Positions 52,921 through 62,304 of a DNA stretch of 64,000 nt are shown one piece after another (positions within the stretch are counted from its first letter, which is position 1; each line of letters opens with the position of its first letter). Source of the DNA: Streptomyces davaonensis JCM 4913 (GTDB taxonomy: Bacteria; Actinomycetota; Actinomycetes; Streptomycetales; Streptomycetaceae); assembly GCF_000349325.1 (NCBI RefSeq), contig NC_020504.1, forward strand, positions 7,854,326-7,918,325, given 5' to 3'. Below the pieces are notes generated by a model. That model was not told the origin of the DNA. It saw nothing but the letters and a program-made list of their open reading frames with translations, and ran no database searches. A program made the position numbers and the translations under genes.

Positions 52921-54582
52921 TCAGGCGTCGTACAGGTCGGCCTTCCTCGGCGACGGATCCTGCACCGCCGTGCTGAGGAACGCCGACCGGTTGCCGAACT
53001 TCTCGGTGTCGACGCCGTTGTCCTCAAGGACCCGGATCGCCGCCGAGTGCACCACGCGCAGTACCGGCGTCGCCGCCCGCATCGCGTCGTCGGCCATGAA
53101 GCGGTGGCGCCACGGCTTGTCCGCCCAGACGTGCCGCAGGCCGAACGGCTCGGGCAGGCTTATGGTCCCGCCCAGCCAGTTCAGCAGCGGCGGGTACCAG
53201 GAGAGCGGGGCGCGGACGGCGAGGCGTACGACCTCGTTGGTGGGGACCAGCGGGAGTTTCACCGTACGGGTCTCCCACGGCTTGAACGACTTCTGGACCT
53301 GCTTGGTCGGGTCCTCGGGCTTGCCCATGAAGAGCGGATTGACCGGGCCCAGCGCGTGTCCTGTCACCTCGATGCGCAGCGTCTCGTGGAGCACGGTGAC
53401 GGTGATCATCATCGTGATGATCAACTGGCCGTCCCACAGGGTCCACTGCACGCCGAGGTAGTGCCGGTCACCACTGCCGAACTGCTGCTTGTTGCAGATC
53501 TCCTGTATGGAGTGCGCCTTGTGCTGGAACGCCTCCACGTCCGCCGACTGCTCCGTGCGGGCCACGCCCTTGGCGTTCTCGCCGACCGGGGTGACGATCC
53601 AGTGCTTGACCGTGGCCTTGGGGAAGCCGCCGGTGTTGATCGTGTTCCGCTCCAGCATGCGCAGCCGGTCGTGGATGGCGCGGATGATGTCCCAGCTGCG
53701 GAAGGGGTTGATCTCGCGGCTCGGGTCGGCCGGCGTGAGGTCCTCGGCGAGCTGCCAACTGCCCCACCGGGTGCCCATCCCCAGAATTCCCTTGGGCCCG
53801 GCGTAGAAGACGGAGTTGGACTGCTGCTCGCGGTTCAGCTTGGCCAGCGACTGGCGCAACTGCTCGGCCCGCGCCTCACTGGGGCTGCTCGGCACCGCCT
53901 CGGGGACCTGGGCTCCGACGCTGCTTCCGGCGAGCAGGCCGTTCCAACGCGCGCGGAGGTCCTTCGTCGAGCGGTCGCAGATCCGCTTGGCCCAGTACCA
54001 GCCCAGGACGGGGGCGACCACGCACGCACGCGCGTACCAGCCCCAGAAGCCCCCGAGCGGCATCCGGACGAGGAAGATGACGGCGACCAGGCCGACGGCG
54101 ACGAGCAGTGCCGTGGCGAGGGCGGAGGCCTTCTTGTTGGTGCTCTTGTCGATGCCGGTGCGCAGCCGGAAGACCAGGAGCCAGACGAGCAGTCCGGGCA
54201 GGAACAGCAGACCGCACACCACCATGACGGCGGACAGCCTCTTGTCGCGGTCCCGGCGCAGCCGGTAGGCGGCCAGGCAGTGGTCGACGACGACCTGGGG
54301 CTCGGTGCCGAAGGACTGGATCAGCGGCGCACGACCCGGACTCAGCATGCGCTCGATCACCGCGCGGGAGTACGCCTCGCCCAGGTTCGGCCGGAAAAGC
54401 TTGCCGGCCCACTTCTGGCCGTCCTTGACGGTGGTCTCGTGCCACTCGCTGTTGGCCTTGGTGATCTCCTCGACCGGGTTGTCCCGGTACGCCGCCGAGG
54501 CCAGGGCGAACGTAGCCGACTTGCCCTCGCCGCCCGTGAGGGGAACTTGCGGTCCGAAGACGTCCTCAATCCCTACGGTCAT
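52921..54582 (-). CDS. Large hypothetical membrane-anchored protein
   Basis: 553 aa. Two adjacent hydrophobic pairs in the N-terminal third (LSAVMVVCGLLFLPGLLVWLLVF; ALATALLVAVGLVAVIFLV; GWYARACVVAPVLGWYWA), then a long cytosolic part without known motifs. Starts MTVGIEDVFGPQVPL; upstream in-frame sequence is not coding-like. The gene sits between the HIT gene and EF-G2 and breaks the usual thrS–HIT–pgsA run. Function unknown. Confidence 0.82.
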   Translation of the reverse strand: MTVGIEDVFGPQVPLTGGEGKSATFALASAAYRDNPVEEITKANSEWHETTVKDGQKWAGKLFRPNLGEAYSRAVIERMLSPGRAPLIQSFGTEPQVVVDHCLAAYRLRRDRDKRLSAVMVVCGLLFLPGLLVWLLVFRLRTGIDKSTNKKASALATALLVAVGLVAVIFLVRMPLGGFWGWYARACVVAPVLGWYWAKRICDRSTKDLRARWNGLLAGSSVGAQVPEAVPSSPSEARAEQLRQSLAKLNREQQSNSVFYAGPKGILGMGTRWGSWQLAEDLTPADPSREINPFRSWDIIRAIHDRLRMLERNTINTGGFPKATVKHWIVTPVGENAKGVARTEQSADVEAFQHKAHSIQEICNKQQFGSGDRHYLGVQWTLWDGQLIITMMITVTVLHETLRIEVTGHALGPVNPLFMGKPEDPTKQVQKSFKPWETRTVKLPLVPTNEVVRLAVRAPLSWYPPLLNWLGGTISLPEPFGLRHVWADKPWRHRFMADDAMRAATPVLRVVHSAAIRVLEDNGVDTEKFGNRSAFLSTAVQDPSPRKADLYDA

Positions 54583-54688
54583 TCCCGCCCCCCGATCGCC
54601 GCCCACTGTCGTTCTGCGGCCTTCCCGACTTCCGTGCCCGGCACACCTGTTGATCAGGTCATCAGCGTATCCGCAGCCACCGACAGTT

Positions 54689-54720
54689 CGTCGGCGGACG
54701 GCCGAAGCCGTCCGCCGACG
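54689..54720 (-). terminator. Terminator after EF-G2
   Basis: CGTCGGCGGACGGC, loop CGAA, GCCGTCCGCCGACG: perfect 14-bp stem, between the EF-G2 stop and the next minus-strand gene. Confidence 0.88.
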
Positions 54721-54793
54721 CGGAGGGGAGCGTTCCACAAAGGCCTTTCGGGTGAGGCGCGTTCGGCCCCACCCAGGTTGTGCCCGGTACCAA

Positions 54794-56992
54794 CTACGCG
54801 GAATCCCGCGTCTGTTCGCGGACCTTCTCGGCGACCTGCTGCGGCATCGGCTCGTGCCGCGCGTAGGAGCGGTTGAACCGGGCGGTGCCGTGCGACAGGG
54901 AGCGCAGATCGACCGCGTACCGGCCGATCTCGATCTCCGGCACCTCGGCGCGCACCAGCGTGCGTCCGCCGGGCGTCTGCTCGGTGCCGAGCACCCGGCC
55001 GCGGCGCCCGGACAGATCGCTCATCACGGCGCCCACGTACTCGTCGCCGACCAGCACGCTCACCTCGGCCACCGGCTCCAGCAGATGGATCTTCGCGTCG
55101 GCCGCGGCCTCCCGCAGCGCCAGCGCCCCGGCCGTCTGGAAGGCGGCGTCGGAGGAGTCCACCGAGTGCGCCTTGCCGTCCAGGAGTGTGATCCGTACGT
55201 CGATCAGCGGATGACCGGCGGCGACGCCCTTGGCGGCCTGGGCCCGTACGCCCTTCTCGACGGACGGGATGAACTGCCGCGGCACCGCCCCGCCGACCAC
55301 CTTGTCCACGAACTCGATGCCCGAGCCGCCGGGCAGCGGCTCGACCTCGATCTCGCAGATGGCGTACTGCCCGTGCCCGCCGGACTGCTTCACATGCCGC
55401 CCGCGCCCGGCCGACTTGTCCGCGAAGGTCTCCCGCAGGGAGACACGGTGCGGTACGACGTCGACCTGGACGCCGTAGCGGCTGCGCAGCCGTTCCAGGG
55501 CGACGTCCGCGTGGGCCTCGCCGAGGCACCACAGGACGACCTGGTGGGTGTCCTGGTTCTGCTCCAGGCGCATCGTGGGGTCCTCGGCGACCAGGCGGGA
55601 CAGGCCTTGGGAGAGCTTGTCCTCGTCTGCCTTGCTGTGCGCCTGGATGGCGAGCGGCAGCAGCGGGTCGGGCATCTCCCAGGGTTCCATCAGCAGCGGG
55701 TCGTCCTTGGCGGAGAGCGTGTCGCCGGTCTCCGCTCGGCCCAGCTTGGCCACGCACGCCAGGTCGCCCGCGATGCAGTGGGTGAGGGCCCGTTGCTGCT
55801 TGCCGAAGGGCCGGGACAGCGCGCCGATCCGCTCGTCGACGTCGTGGTCCTCGTGTCCGCGGTCGGCGAGCCCGTGGCCCGAGACATGGACCGTCTCGTC
55901 GGGGCGCAGGGTGCCGGAGAAGACGCGCACCAGCGAGACCCGGCCGACATACGGGTCGGACGCCGTCTTCACGACCTCCGCGACCAGCGGCCCGTCGGGG
56001 TCGCAGAGCTTCAGCTCGCGCGGCTTGCCGTCGACGGTGGTGACCCGGGGTGCCTCGCGCTCCAGCGGGGTCGGGAAGCCGCCGGTGACCAGCTCCAGCA
56101 GTTCGATGGTGCCGAGCCCCTGCCGGGCGCCCTCGGCCGCGGGGGCGGCGGCCAGGACGGGGAAGAAGACCCCGCGTGCGACGGCGCGCTCCAGGTCCTC
56201 GATGAGTGTGCCGACGTCGATCTGCTCACCGCCGAGGTAGCGGTCCATGAGGGTCTCGTCCTCGCTCTCGGCGATGATCCCCTCGATGAGCCGGTTGCGG
56301 GCCTCCTCGATCTGCGGCAGCTGGTCCTCGCCCGGCTCGGCCTCCTTGCGCTCCCCGGAGGCGTAGTCGAACAGCTTCTGCGACAGGAGCCCGATCAGCC
56401 CGGTCACGGGCGCGTGCCCGTCCGGTGCCTGCGGGCCGTGCAGCGGCAGATAGAGCGGGATCACGGCATCGGGGTCGTCGGCGCCGAACGCCTCCGCGCA
56501 GATCCCGGTCATGTCCTCGTAGTTCGCGCGCGCGGACTCCAGATGCGTGATGACGATGGCGCGCGGCATGCCGACCGCCGCGCACTCCTCCCACACCATG
56601 CGGGTCGAGCCGTCCACGCCGTCCGAGGCCGAGACGACGAAAAGGGCCGCGTCCGCCGCTCGCAGACCGGCCCTGAGTTCCCCGACGAAGTCGGCGTATC
56701 CGGGGGTGTCCAGAAGATTGACCTTGATGCCGTCCCATTCGACGGGCACCAGGGAGAGCTGTACCGAGCGTTGCTGCCGGTGCTCGATGTCGTCGTAGTC
56801 GGAGACGGTGCCGCCGTCCTCCACGCGGCCCGCCCGGTTCACTGCTCCCGCGGTGAGCGCGAGAGCTTCCACCAACGTGGTCTTGCCCGATCCGGAGTGG
56901 CCGACCAGCACCACATTCCGTACGGACGCGGGGTGGTCGGCCGCTGTAGCCCTGCCGGCGGCTCCGGGGTGTGCGTTCGCCTTGTCGCCCAT
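54794..56992 (-). CDS. Elongation factor G-like protein EF-G2
   Basis: 732-aa translational GTPase paralogue. G1 VGHSGSGKTT (31–39), switch region, G3 LLDTPGYADFVGE. The G4 motif is not NKxD but THLE (IVITHLESARAN). Then domain II, III (RLVAEDPTMRLEQNQDTHQ), IV (VKQSGGHGQYAICEIEVEPL) and V (LEPVAEVSVLVGDEYVGAVMSDLSGRRGRVLGTE), all complete. ATG after GGGAGGCAGG. The canonical fusA is elsewhere. Role not known; guanine selectivity may be altered. Confidence 0.9.
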   Translation of the reverse strand: MGDKANAHPGAAGRATAADHPASVRNVVLVGHSGSGKTTLVEALALTAGAVNRAGRVEDGGTVSDYDDIEHRQQRSVQLSLVPVEWDGIKVNLLDTPGYADFVGELRAGLRAADAALFVVSASDGVDGSTRMVWEECAAVGMPRAIVITHLESARANYEDMTGICAEAFGADDPDAVIPLYLPLHGPQAPDGHAPVTGLIGLLSQKLFDYASGERKEAEPGEDQLPQIEEARNRLIEGIIAESEDETLMDRYLGGEQIDVGTLIEDLERAVARGVFFPVLAAAPAAEGARQGLGTIELLELVTGGFPTPLEREAPRVTTVDGKPRELKLCDPDGPLVAEVVKTASDPYVGRVSLVRVFSGTLRPDETVHVSGHGLADRGHEDHDVDERIGALSRPFGKQQRALTHCIAGDLACVAKLGRAETGDTLSAKDDPLLMEPWEMPDPLLPLAIQAHSKADEDKLSQGLSRLVAEDPTMRLEQNQDTHQVVLWCLGEAHADVALERLRSRYGVQVDVVPHRVSLRETFADKSAGRGRHVKQSGGHGQYAICEIEVEPLPGGSGIEFVDKVVGGAVPRQFIPSVEKGVRAQAAKGVAAGHPLIDVRITLLDGKAHSVDSSDAAFQTAGALALREAAADAKIHLLEPVAEVSVLVGDEYVGAVMSDLSGRRGRVLGTEQTPGGRTLVRAEVPEIEIGRYAVDLRSLSHGTARFNRSYARHEPMPQQVAEKVREQTRDSA

Positions 56993-57254
56993 GATCCTGC
57001 CTCCCGTGCACGGTGAGGTCGCTGTGGGCGCGGACATGCGGACCCGCGTGCGGTGGCGGCTCCGATGACGCCCGCGGTCCTTCGAGCTTTCCACTCCCGT
57101 CACGGTGCGTCCATACGGCGGACGTGATCGCGACCGCCGCTCCCGCGCGGAGCGTGATCCGGCGCCCGGCCGCCGCCCGCGCGCGGGCGTGGCTACGATG
57201 GGCCAGCCGGTGGCCAGCAGGGGCCGCGCGGCCACACCGAACCTCGGGAAGGCC

Positions 57255-57932
57255 ATGCTGAACAAGTACGCGCGTGCATTCTTCACGCGTGTCCTCACAC
57301 CGTTCGCCGCGTTTCTGATCCGGCGGGGCGTCAGCCCCGACACGGTCACGCTGATCGGCACCGCCGGCGTGATGGCGGGCGCGCTGGTGTTCTACCCGCA
57401 GGGCGAGTTCTTCTGGGGCACGGTCGTGATCACGCTCTTCGTGTTCTCCGACCTCGTCGACGGCAACATGGCCCGCCAGCTGGGCCGCTCCAGCCGCTGG
57501 GGCGCCTTCCTGGACTCCACGCTCGACCGCGTCGCCGACGGCGCGATCTTCGGCGGCTTCGCCCTCTGGTACGCCGGTGGCGGCGACGACCTCGTCCTGT
57601 GCGCGGTCTCGATCTTCTGTCTGGCGAGCGGCCAGGTGGTGTCGTACACCAAGGCGCGGGGCGAGTCGATCGGTCTTCCGGTTGCCGTGAACGGTCTGGT
57701 GGAGCGGGCCGAGCGGCTGGTGATCTCCCTGGTGGCGGCCGGTTTCGCGGGTCTGCACAAGTTCGGGGTGCCCGGCATCCAGTACCTGCTGCCCGTCGCG
57801 CTGTGGATCGTCGCCGTGGGCAGCCTGGTCACGCTGATCCAGCGGGTCGTCACGGTGCGCCGGGAGTCCGCGGAGGCGGACGCGGCGGCCGCGGTGGAGA
57901 ATGCCCCGCAGGGGAGCGAGGCGGCGAAATGA
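57255..57932 (+). CDS. pgsA: Phosphatidylinositol phosphate synthase (CDP-alcohol phosphatidyltransferase)
   Basis: Makes phosphatidylinositol phosphate from CDP-diacylglycerol and inositol phosphate in actinobacteria. 225 aa, six helices. Complete CDP-OH-PT motif DLVDGNMARQLGRSSRWGAFLDSTLD: D66, D69, G70, A73, R74, G83, D87, D91. Next two genes (PatA-like, PimA-like) elaborate this lipid, so the inositol rather than glycerol reading is preferred. ATG after GGGAAGG; TACGAT (57194–57199) is a possible −10. Coupled by ATGA to the next gene. Confidence 0.93.
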   Translation: MLNKYARAFFTRVLTPFAAFLIRRGVSPDTVTLIGTAGVMAGALVFYPQGEFFWGTVVITLFVFSDLVDGNMARQLGRSSRWGAFLDSTLDRVADGAIFGGFALWYAGGGDDLVLCAVSIFCLASGQVVSYTKARGESIGLPVAVNGLVERAERLVISLVAAGFAGLHKFGVPGIQYLLPVALWIVAVGSLVTLIQRVVTVRRESAEADAAAAVENAPQGSEAAK

Positions 57933-58837
57933 GGGCCCAGGAGCGGCTGACGGACGCGCTGTACGGCCTGGGCTGGGGCACCGTCAAGAAGCTCCCCGAG
58001 CCGGTCGCGGTACGGCTCGGCCGCACCATCGCGGATGCCGCCTGGAAGCGGCGCGGCAAGGGTGTGCTGCGGCTGGAGAGCAACTACGCGCGCGTGGTGC
58101 CCGACGCGAGCCCGGAGCGCCTCAAAGAGCTGTCCCGCGCGGGCATGCGCTCGTACCTGCGCTACTGGATGGAGTCCTTCCGGCTCCCCGCGTGGAGCGC
58201 GGACCGCGTCAAGGGCGGCTTCGACCCCAAGGACGTGCACTACCTGACCGACGGCCTCGCCTCCGACAAGGGCGTCATACTCGCCCTGCCGCACCTGGGC
58301 AACTGGGACCTCGCGGGCGCCTGGGTCACCACCAAGCTGGAGACGCCGTTCACCACGGTCGCCGAGCGGCTGAAGCCGGAGTCCCTCTACGACCGGTTCG
58401 TCGCCTACCGCGAGGGCCTCGGCATGGAGGTGCTGCCGCACAGCGGTGGCTCGGCCTTCGGCACGCTGGCCCGCCGACTGCGCGACGGCGGCCTGGTCTG
58501 CCTGGTCGCCGACCGCGATCTCTCCGCCTCCGGCGTCGAGGTCAAGTTCTTCGGCGAGACGGCCCGGATGCCCGCCGGACCGGCCCTGCTCGCCCAGCAG
58601 ACCGGCGCGCTGCTGCTGCCGGTGACGCTCTGGTACGACGACTCGCCCGTGATGCGCGGGCGGGTGCACCCCCCGGTCGAGGTGCCCGAGACAGGCAACC
58701 GGGCCGAGAAGACGTCTGTCATGACACAGGCGCTGGCCGACGCCTTCGCCACCGGGATCGCCGAGCATCCGGAGGACTGGCACATGCTTCAGCGCTTGTG
58801 GGTGGCCGATCTGGACCCCGGGAAGGGACCGTCGTGA
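57929..58837 (+). CDS. patA: Phosphatidylinositol mannoside acyltransferase
   Basis: 302 aa, LpxL/HtrB-like lysophospholipid acyltransferase, membrane-associated. Catalytic H-x4-D in LPHLGNWDLAG; later VADRDLSASGVEVKFFGE. Acylates the mannose of PIM in mycobacteria. Overlaps pgsA by ATGA and pimA by GTGA. Confidence 0.92.
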   Translation: MRAQERLTDALYGLGWGTVKKLPEPVAVRLGRTIADAAWKRRGKGVLRLESNYARVVPDASPERLKELSRAGMRSYLRYWMESFRLPAWSADRVKGGFDPKDVHYLTDGLASDKGVILALPHLGNWDLAGAWVTTKLETPFTTVAERLKPESLYDRFVAYREGLGMEVLPHSGGSAFGTLARRLRDGGLVCLVADRDLSASGVEVKFFGETARMPAGPALLAQQTGALLLPVTLWYDDSPVMRGRVHPPVEVPETGNRAEKTSVMTQALADAFATGIAEHPEDWHMLQRLWVADLDPGKGPS

Positions 58838-60003
58838 GGATCGGCATTGTCTGCCCGTACTCCTGGGACGTGCCGGGCGGCGTCCAGTTCCACATCCGCG
58901 ATCTCGCCGAGTACTTCATCCGCCTCGGCCACGAGGTCTCCGTGCTGGCCCCGGCCGACGACGACACCCCGCTGCCGCCGTACGTCGTCTCGGCCGGCCG
59001 AGCGGTCCCGGTGCCGTACAACGGCTCGGTGGCCCGGCTGAACTTCGGGTTCCTGTCGGCCGCGCGGGTACGGCGCTGGCTGCACGACGGCGCCTTCGAC
59101 GTCGTGCACATCCACGAGCCGTCCTCGCCGTCCCTCGGGCTGCTGACCTGCTGGGCCGCGCAGGGGCCGCTGGTCGCCACCTTCCACACCTCCAACCCGC
59201 GCTCCAAGGCGATGATCGCCGCGTACTCGATCCTCCAGGCCGCCCTGGAGAAGATCAGCGCGCGGATCGCGGTGAGCGAGTACGCCCGGCGCACGCTGGT
59301 GGAGCACCTGGGCGGGGACGCGGTCGTGATCCCCAACGGCGTCGACGTCGACTTCTTCGCCAAGGCCGAGCCCAAGGCGGAGTGGCAGGGTGACACGATC
59401 GGCTTCATCGGCCGCATCGACGAGCCCCGCAAGGGACTGCCGGTGCTGATGAAGGCGCTGCCGAAGATCCTCGCGGCCCGGCCGCAGACCCGGCTGCTGG
59501 TCGCCGGGCGCGGCGACGAGAAGGAGGCGGTGGAGTCACTGCCCGCCGAGCTGCGTTCCCGCGTGGAGTTCCTCGGCATGGTCAGCGACGAGGACAAGGC
59601 CCGCTTCCTGCGCAGCGTCGACCTGTACATCGCCCCCAACACCGGCGGCGAGAGCTTCGGCATCATCCTGGTCGAGGCGATGTCCGCCGGAGCGCCGGTG
59701 CTCGCCTCCGACCTCGACGCCTTCGCCCAGGTCCTCGACCAGGGCGCGGCGGGAGAGCTCTTTGCCAACGAGGACGCCGCCGCGCTCGCCGAGGCGGCCG
59801 TACGCCTGCTGGAGGACCCGGCACGCCGCCAGGAGCTGCGCGAGCGGGGCAGCGCCCACGTCCGCCGCTTCGACTGGTCGACGGTCGGCGCGGACATCCT
59901 GTCGGTGTACGAGACGGTGACGGCGGGCGCGGCCGCGGTGGCGGCGACGGACGACGACCGGGGGCCCGGTCTGCGGGCGCGACTGGGGCTGGCGCGGGAC
60001 TGA
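58834..60003 (+). CDS. pimA: Phosphatidylinositol alpha-mannosyltransferase
   Basis: 389 aa, GT4 family. Gly-loop VPGGVQFHIRDLAEYF, VHIHEPSSPSLGLL, VIPNGVDVDFF, GRIDEPRKGL and the E-x7-E nucleotide-sugar motif NTGGESFGIILVEAMSAG. Adds mannose to phosphatidylinositol. Third gene of the PI/PIM operon. Confidence 0.94.
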   Translation: MRIGIVCPYSWDVPGGVQFHIRDLAEYFIRLGHEVSVLAPADDDTPLPPYVVSAGRAVPVPYNGSVARLNFGFLSAARVRRWLHDGAFDVVHIHEPSSPSLGLLTCWAAQGPLVATFHTSNPRSKAMIAAYSILQAALEKISARIAVSEYARRTLVEHLGGDAVVIPNGVDVDFFAKAEPKAEWQGDTIGFIGRIDEPRKGLPVLMKALPKILAARPQTRLLVAGRGDEKEAVESLPAELRSRVEFLGMVSDEDKARFLRSVDLYIAPNTGGESFGIILVEAMSAGAPVLASDLDAFAQVLDQGAAGELFANEDAAALAEAAVRLLEDPARRQELRERGSAHVRRFDWSTVGADILSVYETVTAGAAAVAATDDDRGPGLRARLGLARD

Positions 60004-60055
60004 CGTGCGTGGGCGGGCGTAGCGGGGTTCCCGTACGTCGGTAACCTTGCCGCCC

Positions 60056-60619
60056 GTGACCGCAACCCTCATCTGGATCCTCGTCGCGCTCCTCGCGATC
60101 GGCGTCTATCTGAGCTGGACGGCGGGCCGTCTCGACCGGCTCCACGCCCGGATCGACGCGACCCGTGCCGCCCTCGACGCCCAGCTGCTCCGCCGGGCCT
60201 CCGTGACCCAGGAACTGGCCACCTCCGGAGTGCTCGATCCGGCGGCGTCGATCGTCCTGTACGAGTCCGCGCACGCCGCCCGGCAGGCGGAGGAGGAGCA
60301 GCGGGAGGTCGCCGAGAGCGAGCTGAGCCAGGCGCTGCGTGCCGTGTTCGCGGAACAGGCCCAGGTCGAGGTGGTCCGGGAGGCGCCCGGGGGAGAGTCG
60401 GCCGCCCACGAACTCACGGAGGCGGTGCGCCGCGTCCCCATGGCCCGCCGGTTCCACAACGACGCCGTGGGTGCCGCCCGCCGACTGCGTGAACACCGCA
60501 AGGTGCGCTGGTTCCGGCTGGCCGGCCACGCCCGCTTCCCGATGGCCTTCGAGATGGACGACGAGCCGCCGGCCGCCCTCGTCGACCGCACCGCCCAGCA
60601 GGGGCCCGGCACCGCTTGA
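60056..60619 (+). CDS. LemA-like membrane-anchored protein
   Basis: 187 aa. One N-terminal helix (ATLIWILVALLAIGVYLSW), then an all-helical, coiled-coil-prone part (LDRLHARIDATRAALDAQLLRR; ARQAEEEQREVAESELSQALRAVFAE) and MARRFHNDAVGAARRLREHRKVRWFRLAGHARFPMAFEMDDEPP. The RFHNDAV stretch resembles the YNxAV helix of LemA proteins, but similarity is partial. TAACCT (60042–60047) lies 8 nt before the GTG: leaderless. Function unknown. Confidence 0.75.
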   Translation: MTATLIWILVALLAIGVYLSWTAGRLDRLHARIDATRAALDAQLLRRASVTQELATSGVLDPAASIVLYESAHAARQAEEEQREVAESELSQALRAVFAEQAQVEVVREAPGGESAAHELTEAVRRVPMARRFHNDAVGAARRLREHRKVRWFRLAGHARFPMAFEMDDEPPAALVDRTAQQGPGTA

Positions 60620-60645
60620 ATCCGATGACATCTGCTTGAATCCGA
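60614..60645 (+). repeat. 12-nt direct repeat upstream of pdxS
   Basis: GCTTGAATCCGA occurs at 60614–60625 and 60634–60645, exactly 20 nt apart; the first overlaps the stop of the LemA-like gene. Spacing by two helical turns suits a DNA-binding dimer. Confidence 0.5.
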
Positions 60646-60746
60646 AAACGATCCACCGCCTCACCATTGGCCCTTGCTGTGGACTGGTCCCTTCACGTTT
60701 CCTCGGTGCAGTAGAAACCCGCTTTTCACGTCAGTGAGGTCAACCC

Positions 60747-61652
60747 GTGTCCATCACCGAGAACCAGGCTCCTGCCACCGGCACCGCTCGCGTCAAGCGC
60801 GGTATGGCCGAGCAGCTCAAGGGCGGCGTCATCATGGACGTCGTCACGCCGGAGCAGGCGAAGATCGCCGAGGACGCGGGCGCGGTCGCCGTCATGGCCC
60901 TGGAGCGGGTCCCCGCCGACATCCGCAAGGACGGCGGCGTGGCCCGGATGTCCGACCCGGACATGATCGAGGGCATCATCGACGCGGTCTCCATCCCCGT
61001 GATGGCCAAGTCCCGCATCGGCCACTTCGTCGAGGCCCAGGTGCTTCAGTCCCTCGGTGTGGACTACATCGACGAGTCCGAGGTCCTCACCCCGGCCGAC
61101 GAGGTCAACCACTCCGACAAGTGGGCCTTCACCACCCCCTTCGTCTGCGGTGCCACCAACCTGGGCGAGGCCCTGCGCCGCATCGCCGAGGGCGCGGCCA
61201 TGATCCGCTCCAAGGGCGAGGCCGGCACCGGCAACGTCGTCGAGGCCGTCCGCCACCTGCGCCAGATCAAGAACGAGATCGCCAAGCTGCGCGGCTTCGA
61301 CAACAACGAGCTGTACGCCGCCGCCAAGGAGCTGCGCGCCCCGTACGAGCTGGTCAAGGAAGTCTCCGAGCTGGGCAAGCTCCCGGTCGTGCTGTTCTCC
61401 GCCGGTGGCGTGGCCACCCCGGCCGACGCCGCGCTGATGCGCCAGCTCGGCGCCGAGGGCGTCTTCGTCGGCTCCGGCATCTTCAAGTCCGGCGACCCCG
61501 CCAAGCGCGCCGCCGCCATCGTGAAGGCCACCACCTTCTACGACGACCCGAAGATCATCGCGGACGCGTCCCGCAACCTCGGCGAGGCCATGGTCGGCAT
61601 CAACTGCGACACGCTCCCCGAGGCCGAGCGTTACGCGAACCGAGGCTGGTAA
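60747..61652 (+). CDS. pdxS: Pyridoxal 5'-phosphate synthase, PdxS subunit
   Basis: Condenses ribose 5-phosphate, glyceraldehyde 3-phosphate and ammonia to PLP. 301 aa. [36 protein letters not shown] (substrate Lys), [14 protein letters not shown] and [30 protein letters not shown] are all unchanged from the family. GTG start, weak GTGAGGT ribosome site. Its TAA overlaps pdxT by one base. The two form the 12+12 complex. Confidence 0.97.
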   Translation: MSITENQAPATGTARVKRGMAEQLKGGVIMDVVTPEQAKIAEDAGAVAVMALERVPADIRKDGGVARMSDPDMIEGIIDAVSIPVMAKSRIGHFVEAQVLQSLGVDYIDESEVLTPADEVNHSDKWAFTTPFVCGATNLGEALRRIAEGAAMIRSKGEAGTGNVVEAVRHLRQIKNEIAKLRGFDNNELYAAAKELRAPYELVKEVSELGKLPVVLFSAGGVATPADAALMRQLGAEGVFVGSGIFKSGDPAKRAAAIVKATTFYDDPKIIADASRNLGEAMVGINCDTLPEAERYANRGW

Positions 61653-62257
61653 TGACCACTCCCGTCATAGGCGTCCTGGCCCTTCAGGGCGACGTACGGG
61701 AGCACCTCGTCGCCCTGGCCGCGGCCGATGCCGTGGCCAGGCCGGTGCGGCGCCCCGAAGAGCTCGCCGAGGTGGACGGCCTGGTCATCCCGGGCGGCGA
61801 GTCCACCACCATCTCCAAGCTGGCCATCCTGTTCGGCGTGATGGAACCGCTCCGCACGCGCGTGCACAGCGGCATGCCGGTCTACGGCACCTGCGCCGGC
61901 ATGATCATGCTCGCCGACAAGATCCTCGACCCGCGTTCCGGCCAGGAGACGGTCGGGGGCATCGACATGATCGTGCGCCGCAACGCCTTCGGACGTCAGA
62001 ACGAGTCCTTCGAGGCCGCGCTCGACGTGCAGGGCATTGCGGGCGACCCGGTGGAGGGCGTCTTCATCCGTGCCCCGTGGGTGGAGTCCGTCGGCGCCGA
62101 GACCGAGGTGCTCGCCGAGCACGACGGGCACATCGTCGCGGTCCGCCAGGGCAACGCGCTCGCCACGTCGTTCCACCCGGAACTGACCGGCGACCACCGC
62201 GTGCACGGGCTCTTCGTCGACATGGTGCGCGCGAACGGGACAGCAGAGTCCTTGTAG
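61652..62257 (+). CDS. pdxT: Pyridoxal 5'-phosphate synthase glutaminase, PdxT subunit
   Basis: 201 aa. Supplies ammonia to PdxS. Class I glutaminase triad: nucleophile Cys in [11 protein letters not shown], His and Glu in SFHPELTGD. Also [11 protein letters not shown] and IPGGESTT. Coupled to pdxS. Confidence 0.96.
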   Translation: MTTPVIGVLALQGDVREHLVALAAADAVARPVRRPEELAEVDGLVIPGGESTTISKLAILFGVMEPLRTRVHSGMPVYGTCAGMIMLADKILDPRSGQETVGGIDMIVRRNAFGRQNESFEAALDVQGIAGDPVEGVFIRAPWVESVGAETEVLAEHDGHIVAVRQGNALATSFHPELTGDHRVHGLFVDMVRANGTAESL

Positions 62258-62304
62258 GATCTCTGGCGTTCGTTCTTAGTGGGTTACGCGAAGGAGACAG
62301 GCAG

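Noticed and set aside
52921..54738. Longer version of the 553-aa protein
   Set aside because: The extra 52 residues are basic and low-complexity and run through the EF-G2 side gap next to its terminator.
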